Of a stretch of DNA of 64,000 bases, positions 24,635 through 32,970 are shown piece after piece. The notes under the pieces were generated by a model. It was not told the origin of the DNA. It searched no databases and saw only the letters and a list, made by a program, of their open reading frames with translations. The DNA is from JAEVLT01 sp964484065. GTDB taxonomy: Bacteria; Bacillota; Bacilli; Bacillales; Cytobacillaceae. The DNA is taken from assembly GCA_964484065.1 (NCBI GenBank), contig CAZAEW010000014.1, positions 1-64,000 on the forward strand, read 5' to 3'. Numbering within the stretch: the stretch's first letter is position 1; each line of letters starts with the position of its first letter. The position numbers and the translations under genes are program-made.

Positions 24635-25528
24635 ATGGGAAGAAGTGTTGGTTTTATTGGACTGGGGATTATGGGAAAACCAATGTCATTAAACCTTATC
24701 AAGGCTGGACATTCTCTTACTGTTTTCGACCTTAATCAAGAGGCAGTGCATAGCTTAGTAAAGGCAGGTGCAACGGCTGCGGCATCAGCTAAGGAAGTTG
24801 CCGAAAAAAGTGATGTCATTATAACGATGTTGCCTGCATCTAAACATGTTAAAGAAGTAGTTCTAGGGGAAAATGGAATTCTAGAAGGGGCCAATGAGGG
24901 ATCTGTAATCGTTGACATGAGTTCCATTACCCCTGAGGTTTCAAGAGAACTTGCTGCAGAAGCTGCAAAAAAAGGTGTAGGAATGCTTGATGCGCCAGTC
25001 AGCGGCGGAGAACCGAAAGCAATTGATGGCACGTTAGCTATCATGGTTGGCGGTAAAGAAGACGTTTTTGAAAATGTTAAATCTGTGTTATACGGAATGG
25101 GAACAGCGGTAACTTTAGTTGGGGACAATGGCTGTGGAGTGACAGCAAAGCTTGCCAATCAAATTATTGTAAACCTTAACATTGCTGCTATGTCTGAAGC
25201 ACTTGTACTAGCAGCAAAAGCAGGCATTGATATTGAAAAAATGTATCAAGCTATTCGTGGCGGACTTGCAGGAAGTGCAGTTCTAGATGCGAAGGTTCCG
25301 ATGATTCTTGATCGTAACTTTGTTGCAGGCGGAAGCATTGCCATCAATCTGAAAGATATTACCAATGTTATGGAAACAGCTCACGAAATCGGTGTTCCTC
25401 TGCCTCTTTCAAGTCAATTGTTAGAAATATTCCATGCGTTAAAGGTAGATGGAAAAGTAAAAGATGATCACGGAAGCATTGTCAGATATTATGAAAAACT
25501 AGCAAATGTTGAAGTAAAGAAGGCCTAA
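24635..25528 (+). CDS. 3-hydroxyisobutyrate dehydrogenase-family sugar-acid dehydrogenase (L-threonate dehydrogenase or tartronate semialdehyde reductase candidate)
   Basis: A 297-residue NAD(P)-dependent oxidoreductase. The Rossmann motif is GFIGLGIMGKPM (residues about 6-17), the substrate loop is DAPVSGGEPKAIDGTLAIM, and the catalytic lysine lies in TAKLANQIIVNLNIAAMSEA, with INLKDI near the C-terminus. ATG 24635 follows AAGGAGGAATAAAG; a longer frame to 24437 would run through the operator and is rejected. The next gene (DUF1537 kinase, three bases later) points to LtnD-type oxidation of L-threonate or D-erythronate; GarR-type reduction of tartronate semialdehyde is the alternative. Confidence 0.87.
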   Translation: MGRSVGFIGLGIMGKPMSLNLIKAGHSLTVFDLNQEAVHSLVKAGATAAASAKEVAEKSDVIITMLPASKHVKEVVLGENGILEGANEGSVIVDMSSITPEVSRELAAEAAKKGVGMLDAPVSGGEPKAIDGTLAIMVGGKEDVFENVKSVLYGMGTAVTLVGDNGCGVTAKLANQIIVNLNIAAMSEALVLAAKAGIDIEKMYQAIRGGLAGSAVLDAKVPMILDRNFVAGGSIAINLKDITNVMETAHEIGVPLPLSSQLLEIFHALKVDGKVKDDHGSIVRYYEKLANVEVKKA

Positions 25529-25531
25529 AAA

Positions 25532-26968
25532 ATGAGCGGGAATATGAGATTATCAACTGAATTTTTGGAAACCCTTCCTAAGGTTGACAGACAAGCTGTA
25601 GATCAATTATTAACAGAAACACTAAGTAGTTTGAATAAAAAGATTATCGTTCTTGATGATGACCCAACAGGTGTACAAACTGTCCATGATATTTCAGTTT
25701 TTACAGATTGGTCAGTAGAAAGCATTGAACAGGCATTTAAAGAGGAACAATCTATGTTTTTCATCTTGACCAATTCCAGGGGCTTTACCGCTGAGGAAAC
25801 GACAAAAGCACACCGGGAAATTGCAGAAAATATTTTAACTGTCGCAAAGAAGTTAAATCAAGAATTTATGGTTATCAGCCGGGGCGATTCAACCCTCAGA
25901 GGACATTATCCATTGGAGACAACTGTTTTAAAGGAAACGATTGAAGCTGGGTCCGATTTAAAAATAGATGGAGAAGTAATTCTTCCATTTTTTAAAGAGG
26001 GTGGGCGTTTAACCATCCATAATATTCATTATGTACAGTATGGTGACGAACTTGTGCCGGCAGGGGAAACAGAATTTGCAAAAGACCGTACATTCGGTTA
26101 CACAAAATCCCATTTAGGGGAATGGATCGAGGAAAAGTCCACTGGAGAATTTTTAGCCGAAAACACTTTGTATTTTTCGCTCGAACAACTGCGTTCATTG
26201 GATATGGAGAAAATAACCGAACAGCTGCTTTCCGTAAACGATTTTAATAAAGTCGTTGTCAATGCAGTTGATGAAATAGATGTAAAAATATTTACGATCG
26301 CATTAGTACGTGCTATGAATGCCGGGAAAAATTTCTTATTCAGGAGTGCTGCTGCTCTCCCAAAAGTGATTGGTGGAGTTAGTGATAAACCGCTGCTAAC
26401 AAGAGAAGAAATGGTTGGAGAAGAAACTGGAAATGGCGGTTTAATCATTATTGGTTCCCATGTTAAAAAAACAACCGAACAGCTTGAAGAGTTAAAGAAA
26501 TTAACGGACATTCAATTTATCGAGTTTAATAGTCATTTAGTTTTAGAGCCAGATCCATTTCAAAAGGAAATCGACCGGGTCATTCATACGACTGAAAATC
26601 TCATCAAAGAGGGTAAGACGGTTGCTGTCTACACAAGAAGAGAGCGGCTTGACCTGGGGGAAAATAAGAAGGAAGAGGAATTAAAATTGTCGGTTGCCAT
26701 TTCGGATGCGGTGACAAGCATTGTAACAAGATTACAAGTTAGGCCGAATTTCCTTATCGCCAAAGGCGGTATTACTTCGAGCGATGTTGGAACGAAAGGT
26801 TTGAAGGTGAAACGAGCAACAGTTGCTGGACAAATCAGACCGGGAATTCCTGTTTGGAAAACCGGCCAAGAAAGTAAGTATCCTGGTATGTCCTATGTAA
26901 TCTTTCCTGGCAACGTAGGAACAGTTACAGACTTGAGAATAGTTGTTGAAATGCTAAACAAAAATTAA
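25532..26968 (+). CDS. otnK: Four-carbon acid sugar kinase, DUF1537/OtnK-like
   Basis: A 478-residue ATP-dependent kinase. The N-terminal domain starts with VLDDDPTGVQTVHDISVFTDW (split over residues about 36-56) and continues with SRGDSTLRGHYPLE. The C-terminal nucleotide-binding domain contains AKGGITSSDVGTKGL and WKTGQESKYPGMSYVIFPGN. Family members phosphorylate 3-oxotetronate or D-threonate/D-erythronate at O4. ATG 25532 lies three bases after the dehydrogenase stop, with AGAAGG inside the end of that gene. No OtnC-type aldolase, OtnI isomerase or PdxA2 is present in the operon, so the exact pathway is incomplete here. Confidence 0.87.
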   Translation: MSGNMRLSTEFLETLPKVDRQAVDQLLTETLSSLNKKIIVLDDDPTGVQTVHDISVFTDWSVESIEQAFKEEQSMFFILTNSRGFTAEETTKAHREIAENILTVAKKLNQEFMVISRGDSTLRGHYPLETTVLKETIEAGSDLKIDGEVILPFFKEGGRLTIHNIHYVQYGDELVPAGETEFAKDRTFGYTKSHLGEWIEEKSTGEFLAENTLYFSLEQLRSLDMEKITEQLLSVNDFNKVVVNAVDEIDVKIFTIALVRAMNAGKNFLFRSAAALPKVIGGVSDKPLLTREEMVGEETGNGGLIIIGSHVKKTTEQLEELKKLTDIQFIEFNSHLVLEPDPFQKEIDRVIHTTENLIKEGKTVAVYTRRERLDLGENKKEEELKLSVAISDAVTSIVTRLQVRPNFLIAKGGITSSDVGTKGLKVKRATVAGQIRPGIPVWKTGQESKYPGMSYVIFPGNVGTVTDLRIVVEMLNKN

Positions 26969-26988
26969 GCCTGTTAAAACATAATATG

Positions 26989-27020
26989 GGAATGCCAATT
27001 AGAATACTAACTGGCATTCC
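26989..27020 (+). terminator. Operon-internal hairpin before the second GntP
   Basis: GGAATGCCA (26989-26997) pairs with TGGCATTCC (27012-27020). No T run follows, so it may stabilise or process mRNA rather than terminate. Confidence 0.5.
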
Positions 27021-27049
27021 TCTGATAATAAAAGGAAAGAGGGAGAAAT

Positions 27050-28372
27050 ATGCCAATAGTTTTTATCGGTATCGGGATTATCGTTTTATTACTATTAATG
27101 GTGGTCTTTAAGTTAAACGCTTTCATATCATTGATTATCACAGGGCTGCTGGTTGGTATTATGGAAGGAATGGCACCAGCACAAGCAATGACATCCGTTA
27201 CCACCGGTTTGGGCGGTACGTTGGGAAATCTTGCAATGGTCATTGTATTTGGTGGTATGATTGGTAAATTAATGGCGGATTCCGGGGGAGCCCAGCGAAT
27301 TTCCGTCACCTTAATCAAAGCATTTGGAAAAAAGAGAGTCCAATTAGCTGCCGTTTTAACTGCGTTTATTGTTGGAATCGCTTTATTCTTTGAAACAGGC
27401 GTTGTTGTTTTAATTCCATTAGTATTCACGATTGCTGCTGAAGCAGGAGTTCCAATTCTCTATATTGGAATGCCGGTAATTGCTGCTTTGATTACCATGC
27501 ATGGATTTGTTCCGCCACATCCGGGGCCAACTGCCGTTGCCGGAATTTATCACGCCAGTTTAGGTAAAACCTTATTATATGGAATTATCATTGCTATTCC
27601 AGCTGTCATTCTCAGCGGACCTTTATTCACAAAGTTATTTAAAAAGGAAGATTTGGAAGTAGAAATTCCAAAAGGTTTATTTACTCCAAAACATTTTAAA
27701 GAAGAAGAAATGCCTGGTTTTGGTATTAGCATGTTTACAGCACTTATTCCCGTTTTTCTCATTGCATTTCAAGCTATTGTCGAAATTATTGCTCCAAAAT
27801 CAAGTCTTTTACCTGCTGCTCAATTTTTAGGTAATCCTGGTATTGCTTTGTTAATCGCTGTGATCGTTGCTATTTTTACCTTTGGAATTAATCGTGGTAA
27901 AAAAATGTCCGAATTAATGAATTCGCTTACAGAATCAATCAGCAGTATTGCGGGAATTTTATTAATCATTGGCGGTGGGGGTGCATTTAAGCAAGTATTA
28001 ATTGACAGTCATGTTGATAAATATGTGGCCCACTTGATGGCAGGTTCGTCCTTGTCTCCGTTAGTATTAGCTTGGTTAATTGCAGCTATTTTAAGACTAG
28101 TATTAGGTTCTGCCACTGTGGCTGGAATGACTGCAGCTGGCATTTGCGGTCCGCTTGTTGCTGCAACACATGTAAGCCCAGAGTTGATGGTTTTAGCGAC
28201 CGGTGCCGGAAGTATGACCTTCTCGCATGTAAACGATGCAGGATTCTGGATTTATAAAGAATTTTTTAATCTTTCAATCGGGAAAACGATTAAAACATGG
28301 TCTGTTATGGTTACGATTGCTTCCATTGTTGGACTGGCAGGTGTTCTGATTATCAATCTGTTTGTAAAATAA
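27050..28372 (+). CDS. GntP-family sugar-acid permease
   Basis: A 440-residue membrane protein with about 12 or more hydrophobic segments. GntP signatures include GGTLGNLAMVIVFGGMIGKL, MHGFVPPHPGPTAVAG, GGGGAFKQVLIDSHVD and GAGSMTFSHVNDAGFW. It is a paralogue of the permease at 11720. It follows the DUF1537 kinase by 81 bases and probably imports the same four-carbon acid (threonate or erythronate) that the operon degrades. The ribosome site is AAAGAGGGAG. Confidence 0.88.
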   Translation: MPIVFIGIGIIVLLLLMVVFKLNAFISLIITGLLVGIMEGMAPAQAMTSVTTGLGGTLGNLAMVIVFGGMIGKLMADSGGAQRISVTLIKAFGKKRVQLAAVLTAFIVGIALFFETGVVVLIPLVFTIAAEAGVPILYIGMPVIAALITMHGFVPPHPGPTAVAGIYHASLGKTLLYGIIIAIPAVILSGPLFTKLFKKEDLEVEIPKGLFTPKHFKEEEMPGFGISMFTALIPVFLIAFQAIVEIIAPKSSLLPAAQFLGNPGIALLIAVIVAIFTFGINRGKKMSELMNSLTESISSIAGILLIIGGGGAFKQVLIDSHVDKYVAHLMAGSSLSPLVLAWLIAAILRLVLGSATVAGMTAAGICGPLVAATHVSPELMVLATGAGSMTFSHVNDAGFWIYKEFFNLSIGKTIKTWSVMVTIASIVGLAGVLIINLFVK

Positions 28373-28396
28373 AGATAATGAATGGAACTTTAGCTT

Positions 28397-28435
28397 TAAG
28401 GGGGATCGCTTACTTGCGGTCTCCCTTATCTTTTT
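28397..28435 (+). terminator. Terminator after the sugar-acid operon
   Basis: TAAGGGGGATCGC (28397-28409) pairs with GCGGTCTCCCTTA (28416-28428), with one internal mismatch, then TCTTTTT. Confidence 0.85.
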
Positions 28436-28509
28436 CTTTTATCGGCCAGTATTTCGACAATCCCCTTATACTTTGTACGGGGTCAGGTACTGACGCGAAA
28501 ACAACTAAT

Positions 28510-28538
28510 TTGACAATCTAAACTTTTTTTATTATCCT
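28510..28538 (+). promoter_or_regulatory. Promoter of the riboswitch-add transcript
   Basis: TTGACA (28510-28515) is followed after 17 bases by TATCCT (28533-28538). The aptamer begins about 25 bases downstream of the -10. The -10 is weak. Confidence 0.5.
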
Positions 28539-28562
28539 TTTAAAAAATAAAATGAACTCAAT

Positions 28563-28680
28563 ATACTTCGTATAACTCCAAGGATATGGCTTGGAGGTCT
28601 CTACCAGGAACCGAAATTCCTGATTACGAAGAAGGTACAGCATTTGTATTTTCTTCGTAGTCAGGAATTTTTTTATTTTT
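28563..28680 (+). ncRNA. Adenine riboswitch with expression-platform terminator
   Basis: Purine aptamer. P1 pairs CTTCGTA (28566-28572) with TACGAAG (28625-28631). P2 is CTCCAAG/CTTGGAG with the conserved GATATGG loop, J2/3 is TCTCTAC, and P3 is CAGGAA/TTCCTG with a CCGAAA loop. The specificity base (T at 28624, equivalent to U74) indicates adenine, not guanine. The 3' half of P3 and P1 (28615-28633) can instead pair with 28651-28669 to make a 19-base terminator stem followed by Ts. The pairing is mutually exclusive, so adenine binding should switch transcription on, as in B. subtilis pbuE. Confidence 0.93.
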
Positions 28681-28716
28681 TATCTAAAATCCAAAAACTT
28701 ATTTCGGGAGGTCAAA

Positions 28717-29715
28717 ATGAACTTTTTAATGCTGCCCAAAATTGAACTTCATTGTCATTTAGATGGAAGCCTTAGGTCTGAAACCATTATTGATATTGCC
28801 AAGAGAGAGGGCATTCAGTTGCCCTTCTTCGAAACGGAAGAGCTGCAAAAGGAGTTGATTGCACCGCTGGAATGTGAGTCCCTTGATGAATATTTAAAAA
28901 GATTTTCACTTCCGAATTTGGTCATGCAGTCTAAGGAGAATTTAAGCAGGATTACCTTTGAGTTATTTGAGGATGCAGCAAGGGAAAATGTGAAATATAT
29001 GGAGGTCAGATTTGCTCCGTTGCTTCACACGTTGAAGGGACTTGATACAGAAGAAGTGATTCAATCCGTTTTAGAGGGAATGAGGGAGGCAGAAAGCCGT
29101 TACGAAATAAGGGGAAATATCATCCTATGCTGTATGAGGACAATGTCTGTAGAAAGCGCGTTTGAAGTAGTTGAAAAGGGAAAGAAGTTTCTTGGAAAAG
29201 GGGTAGTGGCGATTGACTTATGTGCCTTGGAAGAAGAAGGGTTTTGCGGAAGATTCGCTGAGCCAATCTCATTAGCCAGAAAATATGGCTACAGAGTCAC
29301 GATTCATGCCGGTGAAACGGGAATCGGGAAAAACGTTCTCGAGGCGGTTGAACTGTTGGGTGCTGAAAGAATTGGACACGGAGTATTTATTAAAGACTGT
29401 GCTGAAGCCTATAATATCGTGAAAGATCGGCAGGTAGTCCTGGAAATGTGTCCAACAAGCAATGTCCAAACAAAGGCTGTTCAGCATTATCGTGAGCATC
29501 CGATTTTTCAATTTCATAAAGATGGGATAAAAGTAACGATTAATACGGATAACAGAACGGTTTCTGATACTTCGATGGCAAAAGAATTCCTTTTAGTAAA
29601 CAGCGAGTTTAATCTGAGTAAAGAGGACTGCCGGCAAATTTATGTTAATAGTGTAGAAGCATCCTTTGCCGATAAAGAAACAAAAGAATGGTGCTTGGCA
29701 CATTATTTAGCATAA
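28717..29715 (+). CDS. add: Adenosine deaminase
   Basis: A 332-residue amidohydrolase that converts adenosine to inosine and ammonia. Zinc ligands H12 and H14 lie in IELHCHLDGSLR. The HAGE motif holds H197 with catalytic E200, GHG occurs in RIGHGVFI, and D278 in NTDNRTVSDT completes the site. EMCPTSNVQT is also family-typical. The start is ATG 28717 behind GGGAGG. Control by the upstream adenine riboswitch fits purine salvage; an adenine deaminase activity within this family cannot be excluded from sequence. Confidence 0.92.
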   Translation: MNFLMLPKIELHCHLDGSLRSETIIDIAKREGIQLPFFETEELQKELIAPLECESLDEYLKRFSLPNLVMQSKENLSRITFELFEDAARENVKYMEVRFAPLLHTLKGLDTEEVIQSVLEGMREAESRYEIRGNIILCCMRTMSVESAFEVVEKGKKFLGKGVVAIDLCALEEEGFCGRFAEPISLARKYGYRVTIHAGETGIGKNVLEAVELLGAERIGHGVFIKDCAEAYNIVKDRQVVLEMCPTSNVQTKAVQHYREHPIFQFHKDGIKVTINTDNRTVSDTSMAKEFLLVNSEFNLSKEDCRQIYVNSVEASFADKETKEWCLAHYLA

Positions 29716-29873
29716 TAGAAATTCCCTCAAACAATAAAAGCCAGTTTCCACATTTCATCGACAAATATCCAGGATAATTTCTGGGGACAGGTTTAGTTAT
29801 TTTTCATACCTATTCTAAAATAAACGGATATTTGATAGAATGAAAAAATATTTTAATATAATATTTTGGGCTG

Positions 29874-31217
29874 GTGAATTGTTTGCATAAATTAACCAAT
29901 AGAGAAATCATGTTTCTTGGCTTTATGTTATTTTCAATGTTATTCGGGGCGGGAAATTTAATTTTCCCAGCATATTTGGGGCATGCTGCCGGAGAAAATG
30001 TATGGCAGGCGGTGCTTGGCTTTATTATTTCTGATGCGGGTCTTTCTGTATTAGCTTTTATCGCGATCGCAAAATCAGGAACATTCGATATTTTAGTAAA
30101 ACGAGTTCATCCTGTTTTTGCTTTGCTTTTTCCAATGGCCATTTATTTGTCGATAGGCCCCGGACTTGCCATACCAAGAGCTGGCAGTCTGGCTTATGAA
30201 ATGGGGGTAAAGCCCTTTTTGCCAAATTCAGTCGCGTCTTCGCCGATCGGACTCTTGGTTTATTCAGCAGTATTTTTTAGTATCGTCTTTTGGTTCGCAA
30301 AATCGCCATCTAAATTAGTAGACAGATTTGGCAAGATTTTAACGCCTTCTTTATTAATCTTAATCATCATGGTTTTTTGCAAAGCATTATTTACCCATTT
30401 ATCCGGCTTTGAGGCACCTTCTTTATCTTATAAAGAAAATCCAATCTCACAGGGATTTTTAGATGGATATCAAACAATGGATGCCATCGGCGCATTAATC
30501 TACGGAATTATCTTTATTAATCTTTTTAGAAGTAGAAAAATAAGCAAGCAAACATTACAAGTTAAATATTTAGCGATATTTGGAGTTATTTGTGGCCTGC
30601 TCTTGGCTATTTGCTATTTAATTATTGCCTATTTAGGGGCGTCGGCGGTGATACCTGGAAAGGTTGATAACGGAGCAATTGTATTAAGTACTGTCATGCA
30701 TCAATTGTTTGGTACTGGCGGGACGCTTGTTTTAGGATTAATTTTTACATTAGCCTGTTTAAGTGTTTGTATCGGATTAATCACTTCATGTGCTCAGTAT
30801 TTTTCAAGTATTTTCCCAAAACTATCTTATCTAAAATGGGCAGTTCTTTTATGCTTGATCAGCGGCATTATTGCAAATCTCGGTCTGTCACAAATATTAA
30901 AAGTGTCTGTTCCAGTACTAAGCTTAGTGTATCCAATGGCCATTACCTTAATTATTCTGGGACTTTTTCATGATCGATTACCTTTTAATCGACAGCCGGT
31001 TTATGTTATGACGATCGGTCTGGTTGGAATATACAGCGTAATGGAAGTCATCAATTCAACATTCCTAAATGGTTCATTTTCAGGATTATTAGCAAATGTT
31101 CCTTTGCAAACTAAGGGCTTCGGCTGGGTACTTCCCGGTTTGCTTGGTTTCATATTAGGAAATATTTTCGAAAAATTAACAGTTAACAAGGATACGACTG
31201 TTAAGAAAGCAGCTTAA
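29874..31217 (+). CDS. brnQ: Branched-chain amino acid transporter, LIVCS family
   Basis: A 447-residue membrane carrier with about 12 helices that imports leucine, isoleucine and valine with a cation. The family N-terminus FLGFMLFSMLFGAGNLIFPA, SIGPGLAIPRAGSLAYEM and the helix signatures are clear. GTG 29874 is the first possible start; TTG 29883 may be the true one, because GGTGA ends about five bases before it. An A/T-rich TATAAT lies about 15 bases upstream of the reading frame. It has its own terminator. Confidence 0.9.
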   Translation: MNCLHKLTNREIMFLGFMLFSMLFGAGNLIFPAYLGHAAGENVWQAVLGFIISDAGLSVLAFIAIAKSGTFDILVKRVHPVFALLFPMAIYLSIGPGLAIPRAGSLAYEMGVKPFLPNSVASSPIGLLVYSAVFFSIVFWFAKSPSKLVDRFGKILTPSLLILIIMVFCKALFTHLSGFEAPSLSYKENPISQGFLDGYQTMDAIGALIYGIIFINLFRSRKISKQTLQVKYLAIFGVICGLLLAICYLIIAYLGASAVIPGKVDNGAIVLSTVMHQLFGTGGTLVLGLIFTLACLSVCIGLITSCAQYFSSIFPKLSYLKWAVLLCLISGIIANLGLSQILKVSVPVLSLVYPMAITLIILGLFHDRLPFNRQPVYVMTIGLVGIYSVMEVINSTFLNGSFSGLLANVPLQTKGFGWVLPGLLGFILGNIFEKLTVNKDTTVKKAA

Positions 31218-31225
31218 AAAGGTCT

Positions 31226-31275
31226 TGGGGTCTGTCCCCCACCGCTTTAACGTAACGGGGGACAGGCCCCTTTTT
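31226..31275 (+). terminator. Terminator of brnQ, GGGGACAGGCCCC repeat copy 1
   Basis: GGGGTCTGTCCCC (31227-31239) pairs with GGGGACAGGCCCC (31258-31270), then TTTTT. The same right arm with its TTTAACGTAA-type loop recurs at 32171-32196 and 32918-32958, so this is a dispersed repeat used here as a terminator. Confidence 0.8.
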
Positions 31276-32071
31276 ATTTGGATGATGGAATAGGATTCAA
31301 AATATGACCTAACTTTTCATAAACGGGTAATGTTGGTGCGATAATGACCTTCCCGGTACCTCTAAATGTTTGAAGGAGACCTTCGCCAGATGCAACAGAA
31401 CCGAAAATGCTTTTTGTTGATTTCTCAACGGTAAAATCAATGTTTCCAAGTCGGAAAAGGGTGAAATTCCCGTCTACTTGAACCATTTCATTTTGAAGTT
31501 CAAATTCCACAAGTTCATCTTCTGGAACAGGAATTTCAAATACACAAAATCCAGATCCAGATACTTTTGTTTGAAATAATCCTTCACCGCCGGCAATAGC
31601 TGAGGAAATGTTTTTCATTGCCTGAACAGAAACAGAAACACTCGATTCACAACAATAAAAAAGGCCTTTATCCGCAATGATTTCTTCGTTATTAAGTTCA
31701 ACGATCATAAAGTGTTTAAAACTTGGTTCTAAGTATATGACACCGCTGCCCTGGTATTGAGGTTTAATCATGGATTCATTAGCTAGCACACTGGAGGCTA
31801 ATCCTTTTAAAAAACCTTTTGCACCAGTGCCTCCTAAACTTTTTAATGCAATATTTCCTTTCATAAACTGCAATGCACCGGCTTCCGCGGTCAGGGAGCT
31901 GTTATTTAGTGTAATCCTTACTTGACGTAATTTAATGTTTGATTTTTGCGCAAAAAATAATTTTTCAGCAACAGAAAAATTATCATTCCCTCCTAAATTT
32001 TGATACTCCAAAACTTCAATTTTCATATTCTGACTTTCAACGAAACTTGCCACTTGATATGCTTCGGACAT
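31274..32071 (-). CDS. AIM24-family protein
   Basis: A 265-residue all-beta protein of the AIM24/TIGR00266 family. Repeated strand patterns are seen: GALQFMKGNIALKSL, KPQYQGSGVIYLEPS, LFQTKVSGSGFCVFEIPVP and LLQTFRGTGKVIIAPTLP. There is no signal peptide or membrane helix. Bacterial relatives have no firm function. ATG 32071 follows AAGGAG. It is convergent with brnQ and shares its terminator region. Confidence 0.82.
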   Translation of the reverse strand: MSEAYQVASFVESQNMKIEVLEYQNLGGNDNFSVAEKLFFAQKSNIKLRQVRITLNNSSLTAEAGALQFMKGNIALKSLGGTGAKGFLKGLASSVLANESMIKPQYQGSGVIYLEPSFKHFMIVELNNEEIIADKGLFYCCESSVSVSVQAMKNISSAIAGGEGLFQTKVSGSGFCVFEIPVPEDELVEFELQNEMVQVDGNFTLFRLGNIDFTVEKSTKSIFGSVASGEGLLQTFRGTGKVIIAPTLPVYEKLGHILNPIPSSK

Positions 32072-32170
32072 CGCAATTTCTCCTTATTCACATAATGTTT
32101 TTCTTAATTGTAGCAAAATGCCTCTGGTAATAAAATGAATATTGGTAAAATATTGTATTTTCTTGCTGGA

Positions 32171-32196
32171 TTTTAACGTAAAGGGGGACAGGCCCC
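32171..32196 (+). repeat. GGGGACAGGCCCC repeat, partial copy 2
   Basis: TTTTAACGTAAAGGGGGACAG plus GCCCC matches the loop and right arm of the brnQ terminator, but the left arm is missing. The rest of 32072-32379 holds only A/T-rich sequence. Confidence 0.6.
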
Positions 32197-32379
32197 ATAG
32201 ATCAGACATTATTATCTAATATACTAGGCACTATTCTTTATAATTAATTCTCGAAAATATGTAAACAATTAGTTAATACTTCACCTTCCAAATATGGGAA
32301 AATTATTATACAAAACAAATTAAGGGAGTTTTCTTTATGGGGAGCTTTCTTTAATGCCCAAGGGACAGGAGGATGAAGT

Positions 32380-32880
32380 ATGTATTGTATACAATGTGGA
32401 AATCCATTAAAAGATGACGATAGATTTTGCCCGAAATGTGGTAAAGAAGTAGCTGTAGGAGCAGCCACTCAAATGAAAGAGACTAGTTCTACAGAATATA
32501 CCCAACAAAGGGATAATAATCCAAATGGCAACTTCCAATATCAAGAGCGAGTCCAAATGGGGCAATCGGATCTAAGTGGTGAAAAAGTGATAGTGGATAA
32601 GGCAGCTGCAAATCTATTTAGGGGTATCGAGGGTGTTGGCGGAAGATTAACTATTACGAACAAAAGGGTTATTTTTAATTCTCACGCATTAAATCTTCAA
32701 GCTGGAACAACGGAAATATTGATTAGTGATATTGCTTCTGTTTCAAAAAGGAATACCTTAGGTATTGTTCCAAACGGAATGTCAATCACTTTAAAAAACG
32801 GAACCGTATACAAGTTCGTCATTGGGAAAAGAGATATGCTAATAAAAACAATACTGGACTGTATTGGGAACTTGTCTTGA
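32380..32880 (+). CDS. Zinc-ribbon plus PH/GRAM-like domain protein
   Basis: A 166-residue protein. The N-terminal zinc ribbon has two Cys pairs (CIQCGNPL and CPKCGKE). After a Gln/Asn-rich linker, residues about 70-165 resemble a GRAM or bacterial PH domain (NLFRGIEGVGGRLTITNKRVIFNSH, ISDIASVSKRNTLG, VPNGMSITLKNGTVYKFVIGKRD). No membrane segment is seen. ATG 32380 follows GGAGGATG. The function is unknown; such domains usually bind lipids or proteins. Confidence 0.78.
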   Translation: MYCIQCGNPLKDDDRFCPKCGKEVAVGAATQMKETSSTEYTQQRDNNPNGNFQYQERVQMGQSDLSGEKVIVDKAAANLFRGIEGVGGRLTITNKRVIFNSHALNLQAGTTEILISDIASVSKRNTLGIVPNGMSITLKNGTVYKFVIGKRDMLIKTILDCIGNLS

Positions 32881-32912
32881 TTATGCCTATATTTTAGCAA
32901 AAGTGACTTTTC

Positions 32913-32970
32913 CTAGAGTCAGTCCCCCGCTGCTTTAAAGTAACGGGGGACAGGCCCCATAGACTCTCTA
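32913..32970. repeat. GGGGACAGGCCCC repeat, copy 3
   Basis: TAGAGTCAGTCCCCC and GGGGGACAGGCCCC pair around a TGCTTTAAAGTAAC loop, with an outer AGAGTC/GACTCT stem. It lies at the convergent ends of the zinc-ribbon and MBL genes and could act on both transcripts. The T run is lacking. Confidence 0.6.

Noticed and set aside
29845..29866. RpiR-type palindrome before brnQ
   Set aside because: The sequence GAAAAAATATTTTAATATAAT is A/T-rich but single, not phased, and not linked to sugar genes.
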